Assembly: GCA_045616125.1 (NCBI GenBank)
Contig: JAZLGC010000064.1
Span: 1-20,003, forward strand
Direction: 5' to 3'
DNA from: Treponema_I sp045616125
GTDB lineage: Bacteria > Spirochaetota > Spirochaetia > Treponematales > Treponemataceae
Length of the DNA: 20,003 bases
Of the stretch, positions 1-6,586 are shown one piece after another. The position numbers were made by a program, and so were the translations under genes. A model generated the notes under the pieces. It was given only the letters and a program-made list of their open reading frames with translations. It ran no database searches and was not told the DNA's origin. Numbering within the stretch: the first letter of the stretch is position 1; each line of letters starts with the position of its first letter.

Positions 1-146
1 ATATAGTTTCTACGCCGGGATTCACCAATAGCGACGCTAGCTAGCGGTTTTGCATGTACTGGCAATCCGGTAGATTTGTGGAGTTTTGATGAGACCCTGA
101 AACTAGTTCAGGGTGACTATAAGCAACACTTTTTACGGACATAGCC
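1..146 (+). repeat. Half-copy of a Treponema-type intergenic repeat module
   Basis: This stretch matches, in reverse complement, 18182-18330 of the same window over nearly its whole length. Shared blocks in order are CGCCGGGATTCA (13-24), GTACTGGCAATCC (56-68), GATTTGTGG (73-81), a small hairpin ACCCTGAA/TTCAGGGT (94-114) and the terminal motif starting GCAACACTTTTTACGG (123-146). The copy is cut by the window edge, so whether it is a half or a whole palindromic element cannot be told. It ends 22 nt before the start codon of the sugar transporter, so it must contain or replace that gene's upstream region. No clear sigma70 promoter was recognised in it. Confidence 0.85.
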
Positions 147-168
147 TAAAGAAAAAGAGGAGAAAAAA

Positions 169-1557
169 ATGAAAGAAGGAAAAACTTCACTTGCTGAACG
201 TTCAAGCTACGGCTTGTACTTCCTTGGTCAGAACATTTTCTACATGCTGGTAGCCCAGTTTCTGACCCCGTATTACACCGATATCGGTATTGCTGCCGGT
301 GTAGTAGCTATTATTGCACTGGTGGTAAAAGTATGGGATGCCGTTAACGACCCACTGTTCGGCGGTATCATGGATAAAGTTAAGTTCAAGAAAGGTATCT
401 TCCTGCCATGGCTGAAAATCTCACTGGTTGGAATTCCACTGGCTACCATCCTGATGTTTGCTGTTCCAAGCAATGTTTCAATGACTGTAAAAGTAGTATG
501 GTCAGTAATTGCCTACATGCTGTGGGATACTGCATACACCCTGTGTGATGTTCCTATTTTCGGTCTGGTAACTACCATGACTGATGTTCAGAACGAACGT
601 ACTTCACTGAACGCTATTGGTCGTGTTTGTGCCATGATTGCAATTCTGATTGTAGTTTCAGCAATTGGCGGTGTTCGTGAAGCTCTTGGCGGATGGACCT
701 CTACTGCCATCGTTCTTTCTATCATCGGTGCTATCACTATGATTCCTATCTGCTTCCTGGCAAAAGAACGGGTAACTCCAAAAGAAGACGAAAAAGACCA
801 GGACTTCTCTGTTGTTGAAATTGCCAAATATGTTGTAACCAATAAATATCTGCTGATTTACTACCTGGCATTCCTGGCAGCCGGTACTCTGGCTCTGGGT
901 AACGTATGGGGGCTGTACATGGCACGTTTCTGCTACGGCGGTGACGGTATGATGGTCCCAATGATGATGGTTGGTATGGTTCCAACCATTATTCTGGGCG
1001 GTTTTGTTCCAGTAATCTGTAAGAAAATGGACAAAATGACCCTGATGCGCATTGCCATTATCGTAAGTCTGGTATTCAGCGTAATCCGCTTCTTTGTTGG
1101 GTACGATTCACTGACCAAAATCTTTGTAATGGCTGTTCTTTGTGGTCTGCCAGGTGGTTTCACTGCCACTTTGATGTATATGTTCACTCCTGACTGCGTT
1201 GAATACGGTCACTTCAAAACCGGTAAAAGCATGCCAGCTATTACCTTTGCAACCCAGACCTTCTTTGTAAAACTGTCTTCTGCACTGAATACTTCTTTTG
1301 GTGCTGCAGTTCTGGCTTGGATTGGATTCGTATCAGGTGAAGGTGCTGTTCAGGCTGAAGGCTTTGTAGACAAACTGTGGGCATCATTCAACTGGTTTGG
1401 TATTGCTGCAGTAGCTGTTCAGCTGGTAATTCTGGTATTCTACAAACTGAATGATAAAGACGTACAGCTGATGGCTAACGCAAACTCCGGTGCAATCAGC
1501 CGTGAAGAAGCTCTGTCTCAGATGTCACCTGCCATGCGTAAGGAATTTGAAAAATAA
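169..1557 (+). CDS. GPH-family (MelB-like) sodium/proton:sugar symporter
   Basis: This 462-residue polytopic inner-membrane protein belongs to the glycoside-pentoside-hexuronide branch of the major facilitator superfamily, which imports sugars or glycosides with Na+ or H+. The family signature WDAVNDPLFGGIMDK lies at about residues 56-70. Its two Asp (D57, D61) align with the MelB cation-site Asp55 and Asp59. About twelve hydrophobic segments are visible, with a long polar central loop near 200-215 (KERVTPKEDEKDQD) and a polar C-terminus. The start is ATG with a purine-rich Shine-Dalgarno (AGAGGAG) just upstream. The gene stands alone, with a repeat upstream and a terminator downstream, so no neighbour reveals the sugar. 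Codon use is strongly biased (CTG Leu, CCA Pro, GGT Gly), which suggests high expression. The family call is firm and the substrate is unknown. Confidence 0.9.
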   Translation: MKEGKTSLAERSSYGLYFLGQNIFYMLVAQFLTPYYTDIGIAAGVVAIIALVVKVWDAVNDPLFGGIMDKVKFKKGIFLPWLKISLVGIPLATILMFAVPSNVSMTVKVVWSVIAYMLWDTAYTLCDVPIFGLVTTMTDVQNERTSLNAIGRVCAMIAILIVVSAIGGVREALGGWTSTAIVLSIIGAITMIPICFLAKERVTPKEDEKDQDFSVVEIAKYVVTNKYLLIYYLAFLAAGTLALGNVWGLYMARFCYGGDGMMVPMMMVGMVPTIILGGFVPVICKKMDKMTLMRIAIIVSLVFSVIRFFVGYDSLTKIFVMAVLCGLPGGFTATLMYMFTPDCVEYGHFKTGKSMPAITFATQTFFVKLSSALNTSFGAAVLAWIGFVSGEGAVQAEGFVDKLWASFNWFGIAAVAVQLVILVFYKLNDKDVQLMANANSGAISREEALSQMSPAMRKEFEK

Positions 1558-1574
1558 AAGACAGTGACTGAAAA

Positions 1575-1600
1575 AAAGAAGGCCCCTAGGGGCCTTCTTT
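1575..1600. terminator. Bidirectional Rho-independent terminator
   Basis: A perfect 26-bp palindrome (AAAGAAGGCCCCT and its complement) sits between the convergent sugar symporter and uracil permease genes. It has a GC-rich core with A-rich and T-rich flanks, so it can stop transcription from both sides. Confidence 0.92.
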
Positions 1601-1612
1601 TATATTCAAAGC

Positions 1613-2908
1613 TTATTTCTTCTTATTAGGAATAATCAGGTTCAGAACCATACCAACGATGGTAGCAAGAGCTACACCACCCAGGGCAAAGTTAAAATCA
1701 GAACCCATGGCAAACTGCAGTGAACCACCACCGATACCCAGTACCAGGATAACAGAAGAAATGGTCAGATTGCGTTTGTCTTCATAGTCTACACCGGCAT
1801 CTACGATGGTGCGGAGACCAGAAGAAGCGATAAGACCGTACAGCAGCGTACAGATACCACCCAGAACAGGGGTAGGAATAGTCTGAATCAGTGCACCGAA
1901 TTTCTGGCAAAATGACAGAAGAATTGCAAATACTGCAGCTCCACCGATTACCCATACTGAGTAAACTTTGGTAATAGCCATTACACCGATGTTTTCACCG
2001 TAGGTAGTGTTTGGCGGTCCACCCCAAAGAGCAGCCCAGGCGGTAGCAACACCATCACCAAGAATAGTGCGGTGCAGACCCGGATCTTTGTAGAAGTCTT
2101 TTCCTACTACTTTTGAAGTAGTCAGGGTATCACCCAGGTGTTCACAAACAGTAGAGATTGAAACGATGACAAAGGTCAGAATGGCAACCAGATTGAATTT
2201 TGGAGCCATCCAGTAGTATTTGCCAAGGGCATCTGTCTGCAGGAACGGCAGAGCAAACCATTTTGCTTCACGTACTACAGAGAAATCGATGAACTTGTAG
2301 GCAGGGAAGAAGCATCCCATAATAAGGGTAAACAGATAACCGCCAACCAGACCGATAAGGATAGACAGAGTATTGAAGAATCCTTTGAAGAAGATGGTTG
2401 CTACAACTGCAATACACAGAGTAACAGCAGCAATGCTCAGACAAACCAGGCTGTATTCGCCGTTATTGTACATGGCTTCATCAATGGCGGTAGGAGCAAG
2501 ACCCAGACCGATAACGATGATTACCGAGCCGATGACTACTGGTGGCAGAGCGGCATCAATCCAGTCTTTACCGGTGAATTTGATGATCAGAGCGATGATG
2601 GCATAAAAAAGACCAGCACACATTGCGCCACCCATTGCATAGGGAACGCCATATGTCTGGCCGATTGCGATCAGTGCCGGAATAAAGGCAAATGAACTGC
2701 CCAAGAAAGCCGGAACTTTTGCACCAGTAATAGCAATGTAAATCAAAGTACCGGTACCTGCAGTAAACAGTGCAGTAGAAGTACTTAAGCCAGTTAAAAG
2801 TGGCACCAGAATGGTTGCACCGAACATAGCAAATACATGCTGAATGCTCAGTGGAATCCACTTTCCAATCGGCGGACGATCGTGTGGTCCGTAATACTGT
2901 GAACTCAT
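1613..2908 (-). CDS. uraA: Uracil permease (NCS2 nucleobase:cation symporter)
   Basis: This 431-residue membrane protein is a uracil/xanthine permease of the NCS2 family, expected to import uracil with H+. The N-terminal QHVFAMFGATILVPLL is typical of the family. The two conserved substrate-site glutamates are present: E256 in CEHLGD and E305 in NTTYGENIGV, spaced 49 residues apart as are E241 and E290 in E. coli UraA. The frame is open further upstream to a TTG at 2923, but ATG at 2908 has a clean GAGGAG Shine-Dalgarno 7 nt away and gives the normal family N-terminus, so it is preferred. A sigma70-like promoter lies at 2940-2968. No PyrR-type attenuator was seen in the short leader. Codon bias resembles that of the convergent sugar transporter. 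Confidence 0.93.
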   Translation of the reverse strand: MSSQYYGPHDRPPIGKWIPLSIQHVFAMFGATILVPLLTGLSTSTALFTAGTGTLIYIAITGAKVPAFLGSSFAFIPALIAIGQTYGVPYAMGGAMCAGLFYAIIALIIKFTGKDWIDAALPPVVIGSVIIVIGLGLAPTAIDEAMYNNGEYSLVCLSIAAVTLCIAVVATIFFKGFFNTLSILIGLVGGYLFTLIMGCFFPAYKFIDFSVVREAKWFALPFLQTDALGKYYWMAPKFNLVAILTFVIVSISTVCEHLGDTLTTSKVVGKDFYKDPGLHRTILGDGVATAWAALWGGPPNTTYGENIGVMAITKVYSVWVIGGAAVFAILLSFCQKFGALIQTIPTPVLGGICTLLYGLIASSGLRTIVDAGVDYEDKRNLTISSVILVLGIGGGSLQFAMGSDFNFALGGVALATIVGMVLNLIIPNKKK

Positions 2909-2939
2909 TTCACATCTCCTCAATTTAACAAATTAACTC

Positions 2940-2968
2940 ATTTTACGAGGAGACTATCAGTTACACAA
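2940..2968 (-). promoter_or_regulatory. Predicted sigma70-type promoter of the uracil permease gene
   Basis: Read on the minus strand, TTGTGT (2968-2963) and TAAAAT (2945-2940) are separated by exactly 17 nt. Transcription would begin near 2933, leaving a leader of about 25 nt that carries the GAGGAG ribosome binding site. The -10 matches consensus 5/6 and the -35 only 3/6. Confidence 0.45.
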
Positions 2969-2983
2969 GTATTTTTTTTGATA

Positions 2984-3850
2984 CTACACCAATGCTTTTT
3001 CAATATTCCAGCTGCCGGTTTGCGGAGCCAGTTTTTCCACACACCAAGGCAGCAGCTGTTCCAGCTGTTCATCAAGATGCCATGCAGGGTTAATAACAGC
3101 CATACCGCTACCATAAAGCCCTGTTTCACGGTCAGGAGAATCAACGCACAATTCTGCGCATAAAAAACTGGCAGATGAATCAGCTGCAGATTCTGCAAAA
3201 GCCCGTTTCATCTGTGCCGTTTCATATTCCCTTCTCTTCAAGAGCGGATACCAGACACAGAGAATTCCTACCGGCCAGTGTCGGTGGGTTTCGATAATGC
3301 TGTGGATTACATTCTCATAATCACTGTCCACTTCATAACTTGGATCCATTAGCAGAAGACCTCTGCGTGGATCTGGTGGAGTAAGTGCCAATGCAGTCTG
3401 GTAACCATCACGGTGATGAATACCAATCTGCGCATCATGCTGTTGGTTTTTCATCTGCGCTTTCAGAACATCAATTTCCGTGTTATGCAGTTCTACCAGC
3501 TGCAGCTTGTCTCTTTCACGCAGATAGTTACGCATGATTTCAGGACTGCCAGGATACTTTCCTTCTGCCCCGTACCGGCGGGCGAGATGCAAGTACGGCA
3601 GAAGACTTTCTGGAACAGAGTCCGGATCCATATCAGCCGCAGAAAGCAGTTTTACAATACCATCTGCAGTTTCACCGGTTTTTACAGCACGTTCGTCTTC
3701 AATAAAGTAGATACCGGCCCCCGCATGGGTATCAAGCAGAGTATACGGCTTATCCTTTTTCTGAAGGCTTTCAAGAAGCAACGTCAATGTTGCGTGCTTT
3801 ACAATATCAGCATGATTTCCTGCATGAAAGGCATGTCGGTAACTCAGCAT
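2984..3850 (-). CDS. rlmJ: 23S rRNA (adenine(2030)-N6)-methyltransferase RlmJ
   Basis: This 288-residue protein is a close match in length and motif order to RlmJ, which methylates N6 of A2030 in 23S rRNA using SAM. The N-terminal MLSYRHAFHAGNHADIVKHA is diagnostic. It is followed by the SAM-binding DTHAGAG (40-46), YPGSP (99-103), HRDGY (146-150) and the catalytic LLLMDPSYE (D169). The catalytic tetrad reads DPSY rather than DPPY, a change that keeps the Asp and Tyr. The start codon lies inside the end of the upstream epimerase-like gene (ATGCTGA overlap of 7 nt), so translation is likely coupled. No good terminator follows the stop; a weak inverted repeat (AGTAT/ATACT, 2969-2985) surrounds a short A/T run. 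Confidence 0.93.
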   Translation of the reverse strand: MLSYRHAFHAGNHADIVKHATLTLLLESLQKKDKPYTLLDTHAGAGIYFIEDERAVKTGETADGIVKLLSAADMDPDSVPESLLPYLHLARRYGAEGKYPGSPEIMRNYLRERDKLQLVELHNTEIDVLKAQMKNQQHDAQIGIHHRDGYQTALALTPPDPRRGLLLMDPSYEVDSDYENVIHSIIETHRHWPVGILCVWYPLLKRREYETAQMKRAFAESAADSSASFLCAELCVDSPDRETGLYGSGMAVINPAWHLDEQLEQLLPWCVEKLAPQTGSWNIEKALV

Positions 3851-4770
3851 CCGGAACCTCCGGTAACGCTGATGCGGCGTTCCCAGGTTGTAGTTTCACC
3901 CTTTTTCAAGGTAAATCCGTAGAACAATTCAGGGCTTACAACATGCCGCATTCCCCAGACATCGGCCTTTTCTATCATAAAATTCCCGGTTTCGCTGATA
4001 ATCAAACCGGTTTTATCATTACGGTAACACCATTGAGCTGGAATTCCGCTGGATCCGTCGGTAACAGGCTCTCCAGAAATACATCCCAAAAAGAATGGAG
4101 TATCTTTTGAAGGCTCTTTTGAAAGATACACTTTGTTCTCACTGATTCTGATAAGGTTTTCCGGGTCAACATACTCATCAAATATGGGGGGATTCAGCTG
4201 CCAGGCAAAATGCAGTGAAAAATCGTGGTTCATGTGATGACCGTACGGAGCAAGAAAATTGTGCACGTATTCATCAGTTGAAATGGTTTTATCCCCAAGA
4301 TTTGTCAGTTCATACCGGGTAACAAATCCACTGTCTTCAAGGGTAATTGTTTTCTGATAGCGGTAACTGTATCCATCCCGTTCTCCGGATGTACAGCAGA
4401 ATGCTACCCCCGGCTGGTTTTCAAAATCAAAACTGGTATATTCATATGAAAGTTCATCACGTTCATAGGTTTTCAAAAAATTATAGGGTTCGCTGTCTTT
4501 TTTCAGCCAGCCGGTACCGATTTTTGGAAACCATTCCGAATCCGGATCGTTATATCCTACAGGACGCTTAATACCAAACTCATTCATCATACCCCGTCCG
4601 CATAGGGCAGGATTCCGGTGAAATACGGTCCGTTCCTCGTTCAGCAGTTCTTTCCCCTGATAACCGGCATGAATAATGGAGCCATTCCAGTCAAAACGGG
4701 TACCGCGATAAACCTCTCCTGGAGTTTCAACAACAAGTATCATATTTTTATTCTGAAGTTTAAGCGACAT
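3844..4770 (-). CDS. Aldose 1-epimerase (galactose mutarotase)-like protein
   Basis: The 308-residue product has the beta-sandwich pattern of the galactose mutarotase-like superfamily. Short strands alternate through the chain and the central segment DEYVHNFLAPYGHHM (about 166-180) resembles the active-site region of aldose epimerases. There is no signal peptide, so the protein is cytoplasmic. It would interconvert alpha and beta anomers of a sugar, but the sugar cannot be inferred and the divergence from GalM is large. The start is ATG with an AAAGGA Shine-Dalgarno. It is the first gene of a two-gene unit with rlmJ, which gives no functional clue. It faces away from the small membrane-protein gene at 4832, leaving only about 60 nt for both promoters. 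Confidence 0.7.
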   Translation of the reverse strand: MSLKLQNKNMILVVETPGEVYRGTRFDWNGSIIHAGYQGKELLNEERTVFHRNPALCGRGMMNEFGIKRPVGYNDPDSEWFPKIGTGWLKKDSEPYNFLKTYERDELSYEYTSFDFENQPGVAFCCTSGERDGYSYRYQKTITLEDSGFVTRYELTNLGDKTISTDEYVHNFLAPYGHHMNHDFSLHFAWQLNPPIFDEYVDPENLIRISENKVYLSKEPSKDTPFFLGCISGEPVTDGSSGIPAQWCYRNDKTGLIISETGNFMIEKADVWGMRHVVSPELFYGFTLKKGETTTWERRISVTGGSGC

Positions 4771-4831
4771 ACCGGTTTCCTTTACTAATTAAACACTATG
4801 CTATTTATCGGTTTTTGGCTACAGTACTATT

Positions 4832-5359
4832 ATGAATTATGTGATCCTTATTTTACCTGTTGCTTCTCTGGCAGGTATTGTCATTGAATTATGTACGCTT
4901 CCTTTGCGTATCAGGAAACTTGAAAAACAGACCGGTCCCTGTTTGCTTGAATTGAGCAGAAGAACTTCAAAAATGTTTATCGCCGTTATTGGAGTTGCAG
5001 CCGTTCTTTCAATTGTTATGATTTTCCGTCCCTTTGAAATTCTGTACACTGCCATTCTGTGTGCCACGGCAGTGCTTGGCGTTGAGGTTGTTCTTCGGGA
5101 ACATGTATATAACGCCCGTAATGGGGTGTATGAAAACGCCCTGATTGTCGACGGCCGGTATCTGACCAGAGACGATATTCTGGCCTTTCCGGAACTGCAC
5201 TACGAAAAAGATGATACTGATGAGGAATCTGAATACGATGAACTGTATGCACGGGCACTGAAAGTTGTTTCAAAACAGAGTGGTGAACTGTATGTAGGTT
5301 TTGCAGATAGAGAAGAAAAAGAAGCTGCTGTAGCTATTCTGAAAGACTGGGGAAAGTAA
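4832..5359 (+). CDS. Small membrane protein of unknown function
   Basis: This 175-residue protein is not recognised. The first 90 residues contain a hydrophobic segment at 2-25, a short basic stretch (LRIRKLEKQ), and two closely spaced hydrophobic segments at about 49-66 and 70-86. The remaining half is soluble, with a very acidic run (EKDDTDEESEYDE, about 126-138) and a short C-terminal alpha/beta-looking part ending DREEKEAAVAILKDWGK. A membrane-anchored cytoplasmic domain is the simplest reading. There is almost no recognisable Shine-Dalgarno before the ATG, and the next in-frame Met is far inside. It is monocistronic, with terminator hairpins downstream. No function is proposed. Confidence 0.7.
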   Translation: MNYVILILPVASLAGIVIELCTLPLRIRKLEKQTGPCLLELSRRTSKMFIAVIGVAAVLSIVMIFRPFEILYTAILCATAVLGVEVVLREHVYNARNGVYENALIVDGRYLTRDDILAFPELHYEKDDTDEESEYDELYARALKVVSKQSGELYVGFADREEKEAAVAILKDWGK

Positions 5360-5394
5360 AAAAAAACTGCAGGAACACGAAGATGCTCCTGCAG
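5358..5394 (-). terminator. Second terminator downstream of tRNA-Cys
   Basis: A hairpin with arms CTGCAGGA (5367-5374) and TCCTGCAG (5387-5394) is followed, on the minus strand, by a run of nine U residues (5366-5358). It points in the tRNA-Cys direction and lies beyond the first terminator, as a backup that also protects the convergent gene ending at 5359. Confidence 0.7.
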
Positions 5395-5437
5395 CAGATA
5401 TTTGAACGGATGCTGCTTTGCAATACATCCGGAAGGC

Positions 5438-5473
5438 AAAAAAAAACTGCTTCTTGTGAAGCAGTTTTTTTTG
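5438..5473. terminator. Bidirectional terminator next to tRNA-Cys
   Basis: The arms CTGCTTC and GAAGCAG enclose a 4-nt TTGT loop and are flanked by A and T runs on either side, making a stem of about 13 bp. It starts only 4 nt beyond the mature 3' end of tRNA-Cys and also terminates the membrane-protein gene coming from the left. Confidence 0.88.
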
Positions 5474-5476
5474 CAT

Positions 5477-5548
5477 AGGCGCCAATCAGAATCGAACTGA
5501 TGCATAACGGTTTTGCAGACCGCTCCCTTACCGCTTGGGTATGGCGCC
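5477..5548 (-). tRNA. tRNA-Cys (GCA anticodon)
   Basis: On the minus strand the sequence folds as a 72-nt tRNA. The acceptor stem is GGCGCCA paired with TGGCGCC. The D-arm contains AAGCGGTAAGG, the anticodon loop is CTGCAAA with anticodon GCA, and the T-loop is TTCGATT. The discriminator is U, as expected for tRNA-Cys. CCA is not encoded: the next bases are ATG, so a CCA-adding enzyme must complete the 3' end. It is a single-gene transcription unit with its own promoter and adjacent terminators. No integrase gene or att duplication is seen near it. Confidence 0.95.
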
Positions 5549-5559
5549 ATGGTGAAATT

Positions 5560-5588
5560 AATATAACAAATCCCCTATTTCGTGTCTA
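5560..5588 (-). promoter_or_regulatory. Promoter of tRNA-Cys
   Basis: Read on the minus strand, TAGACA (5588-5583) and TATATT (5565-5560) are separated by 17 nt. Each matches the sigma70 consensus at 5 of 6 positions or close to it. The -10 ends 11 nt before the mature tRNA 5' end, leaving a very short 5' leader for RNase P. Confidence 0.75.
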
Positions 5589-5606
5589 GTGGCGCGGGGA
5601 GAAAAA

Positions 5607-5635
5607 TTGCTTTTTTATGTTATTTTCGGTACCAT
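5607..5635 (+). promoter_or_regulatory. Possible promoter of trxB
   Basis: TTGCTT (5607-5612) and TACCAT (5630-5635) are separated by 17 nt. Transcription would start close to 5642, only a few bases before the trxB ATG at 5645, which itself lacks a Shine-Dalgarno. This would make a leaderless mRNA. Both boxes are imperfect (3/6 and 4/6), so this is tentative. Confidence 0.35.
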
Positions 5636-5644
5636 GAAATCCGT

Positions 5645-6586
5645 ATGGAAACAACAGTCTCTCATGATCTGATTATTATCGGTGCAGGGCCGGCAGGTCT
5701 TGCTGCCGCTCAGTATGGTGCCCGCGCAGAACTTTCTGTTCTTGTTATTGAAAATGCTGGAACTGGCGGACAGGTTCAGAATATCGTTACTCTTGAAAAC
5801 TATCCTGGCGTTTTCCCTGGTGTGCCCGGTACTGACTTCATCAAAACCATGAAAGATCAGGCCGAACACTTCGGCGCCCATTTTACCACCGAAACTATCC
5901 AGTCCATTGATAAAAAAGGTACTGTTTTTCATATCACAACCAATAAAGGTACCTACACCAGCTATACCGTTCTTATAGCAACCGGTGCAGAACATCGCCG
6001 CCTGGAAGTAAAGGGAGAGCGTGAACTGGAAGGTGCCGGTGTATCATACTGTGCAACCTGCGACGGGCCATTCTTTAAAGGACGCAATATCATTGTTGTT
6101 GGAGGCGGGGATGCTGCCTGTGATGAAGCAACATACCTTTCAACCTTGAGCCCTCACGTAACGCTGGTTCACCGCAAAGGCCAGTTTCGTGCCCAGAAAG
6201 CCGTAGCAGACCGGGTGCTGAAAAACCCTGCCATTACAGTTTCATTCAACACCACTGTTGAAGAAATCAAAGGTTCAGGACGTGTTCAAAGCGTTCTGCT
6301 TAAAAATACGGAAACCGGCGAAATTACCGAACAGGCAGCCGATGCTGTATTTATTTTTGTGGGTATGTTACCCCGCACAGATCTGGTAGATATGCTGCCA
6401 AAAGATGAAAACGGCTACATTAAAACCGATGACACCATGGCGACCATGGTTCCCGGCATGTATTGCGCCGGAGACCTGCGTTCAAAAACATTCCGTCAGG
6501 TAGTTACAGCCGTTGCCGATGGTGCCATTGCAGCAAACAGCGCAGGCCAGTACATCCGAAAGATTAAGAACGACGAGTACCGCTGA
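5645..6586 (+). CDS. trxB: Thioredoxin reductase
   Basis: This 313-residue flavoprotein reduces thioredoxin with NADPH in the cytoplasm. The FAD-binding GAGPAG is at 13-18, the redox-active CATC at 136-139, the NADPH-binding GGGDAA at 153-158, and the C-terminal FAD motif YCAGDLRSKTFRQVVTAVADGA near 278-299. The order and spacing are those of the low-molecular-weight bacterial TrxB. The open frame extends to a GTG at 5582, but ATG at 5645 gives the normal family N-terminus. No clear Shine-Dalgarno precedes it. The stop codon overlaps the next start (TGATG), so it is translationally coupled to the GH3 gene, an unrelated function. It could also serve as a ferredoxin or other disulfide reductase, though the motifs fit TrxB best. 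Confidence 0.94.
   Translation: METTVSHDLIIIGAGPAGLAAAQYGARAELSVLVIENAGTGGQVQNIVTLENYPGVFPGVPGTDFIKTMKDQAEHFGAHFTTETIQSIDKKGTVFHITTNKGTYTSYTVLIATGAEHRRLEVKGERELEGAGVSYCATCDGPFFKGRNIIVVGGGDAACDEATYLSTLSPHVTLVHRKGQFRAQKAVADRVLKNPAITVSFNTTVEEIKGSGRVQSVLLKNTETGEITEQAADAVFIFVGMLPRTDLVDMLPKDENGYIKTDDTMATMVPGMYCAGDLRSKTFRQVVTAVADGAIAANSAGQYIRKIKNDEYR

Noticed and set aside
2916..2953. Complementarity between TCTCCTC and the GAGGAGA ribosome site before the uracil permease, as a possible RNA switch
   Set aside because: The upstream TCTCCTC lies between the predicted -35 and -10 boxes, so it would not be in the transcript.
3413..3922. 169-residue plus-strand open frame antisense to rlmJ
   Set aside because: It is the complement of a clear RlmJ gene, with no coding features of its own.
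5477..5548. tRNA-Cys as an integration site for a mobile island
   Set aside because: No integrase gene and no duplicated tRNA 3' end are present on either side.
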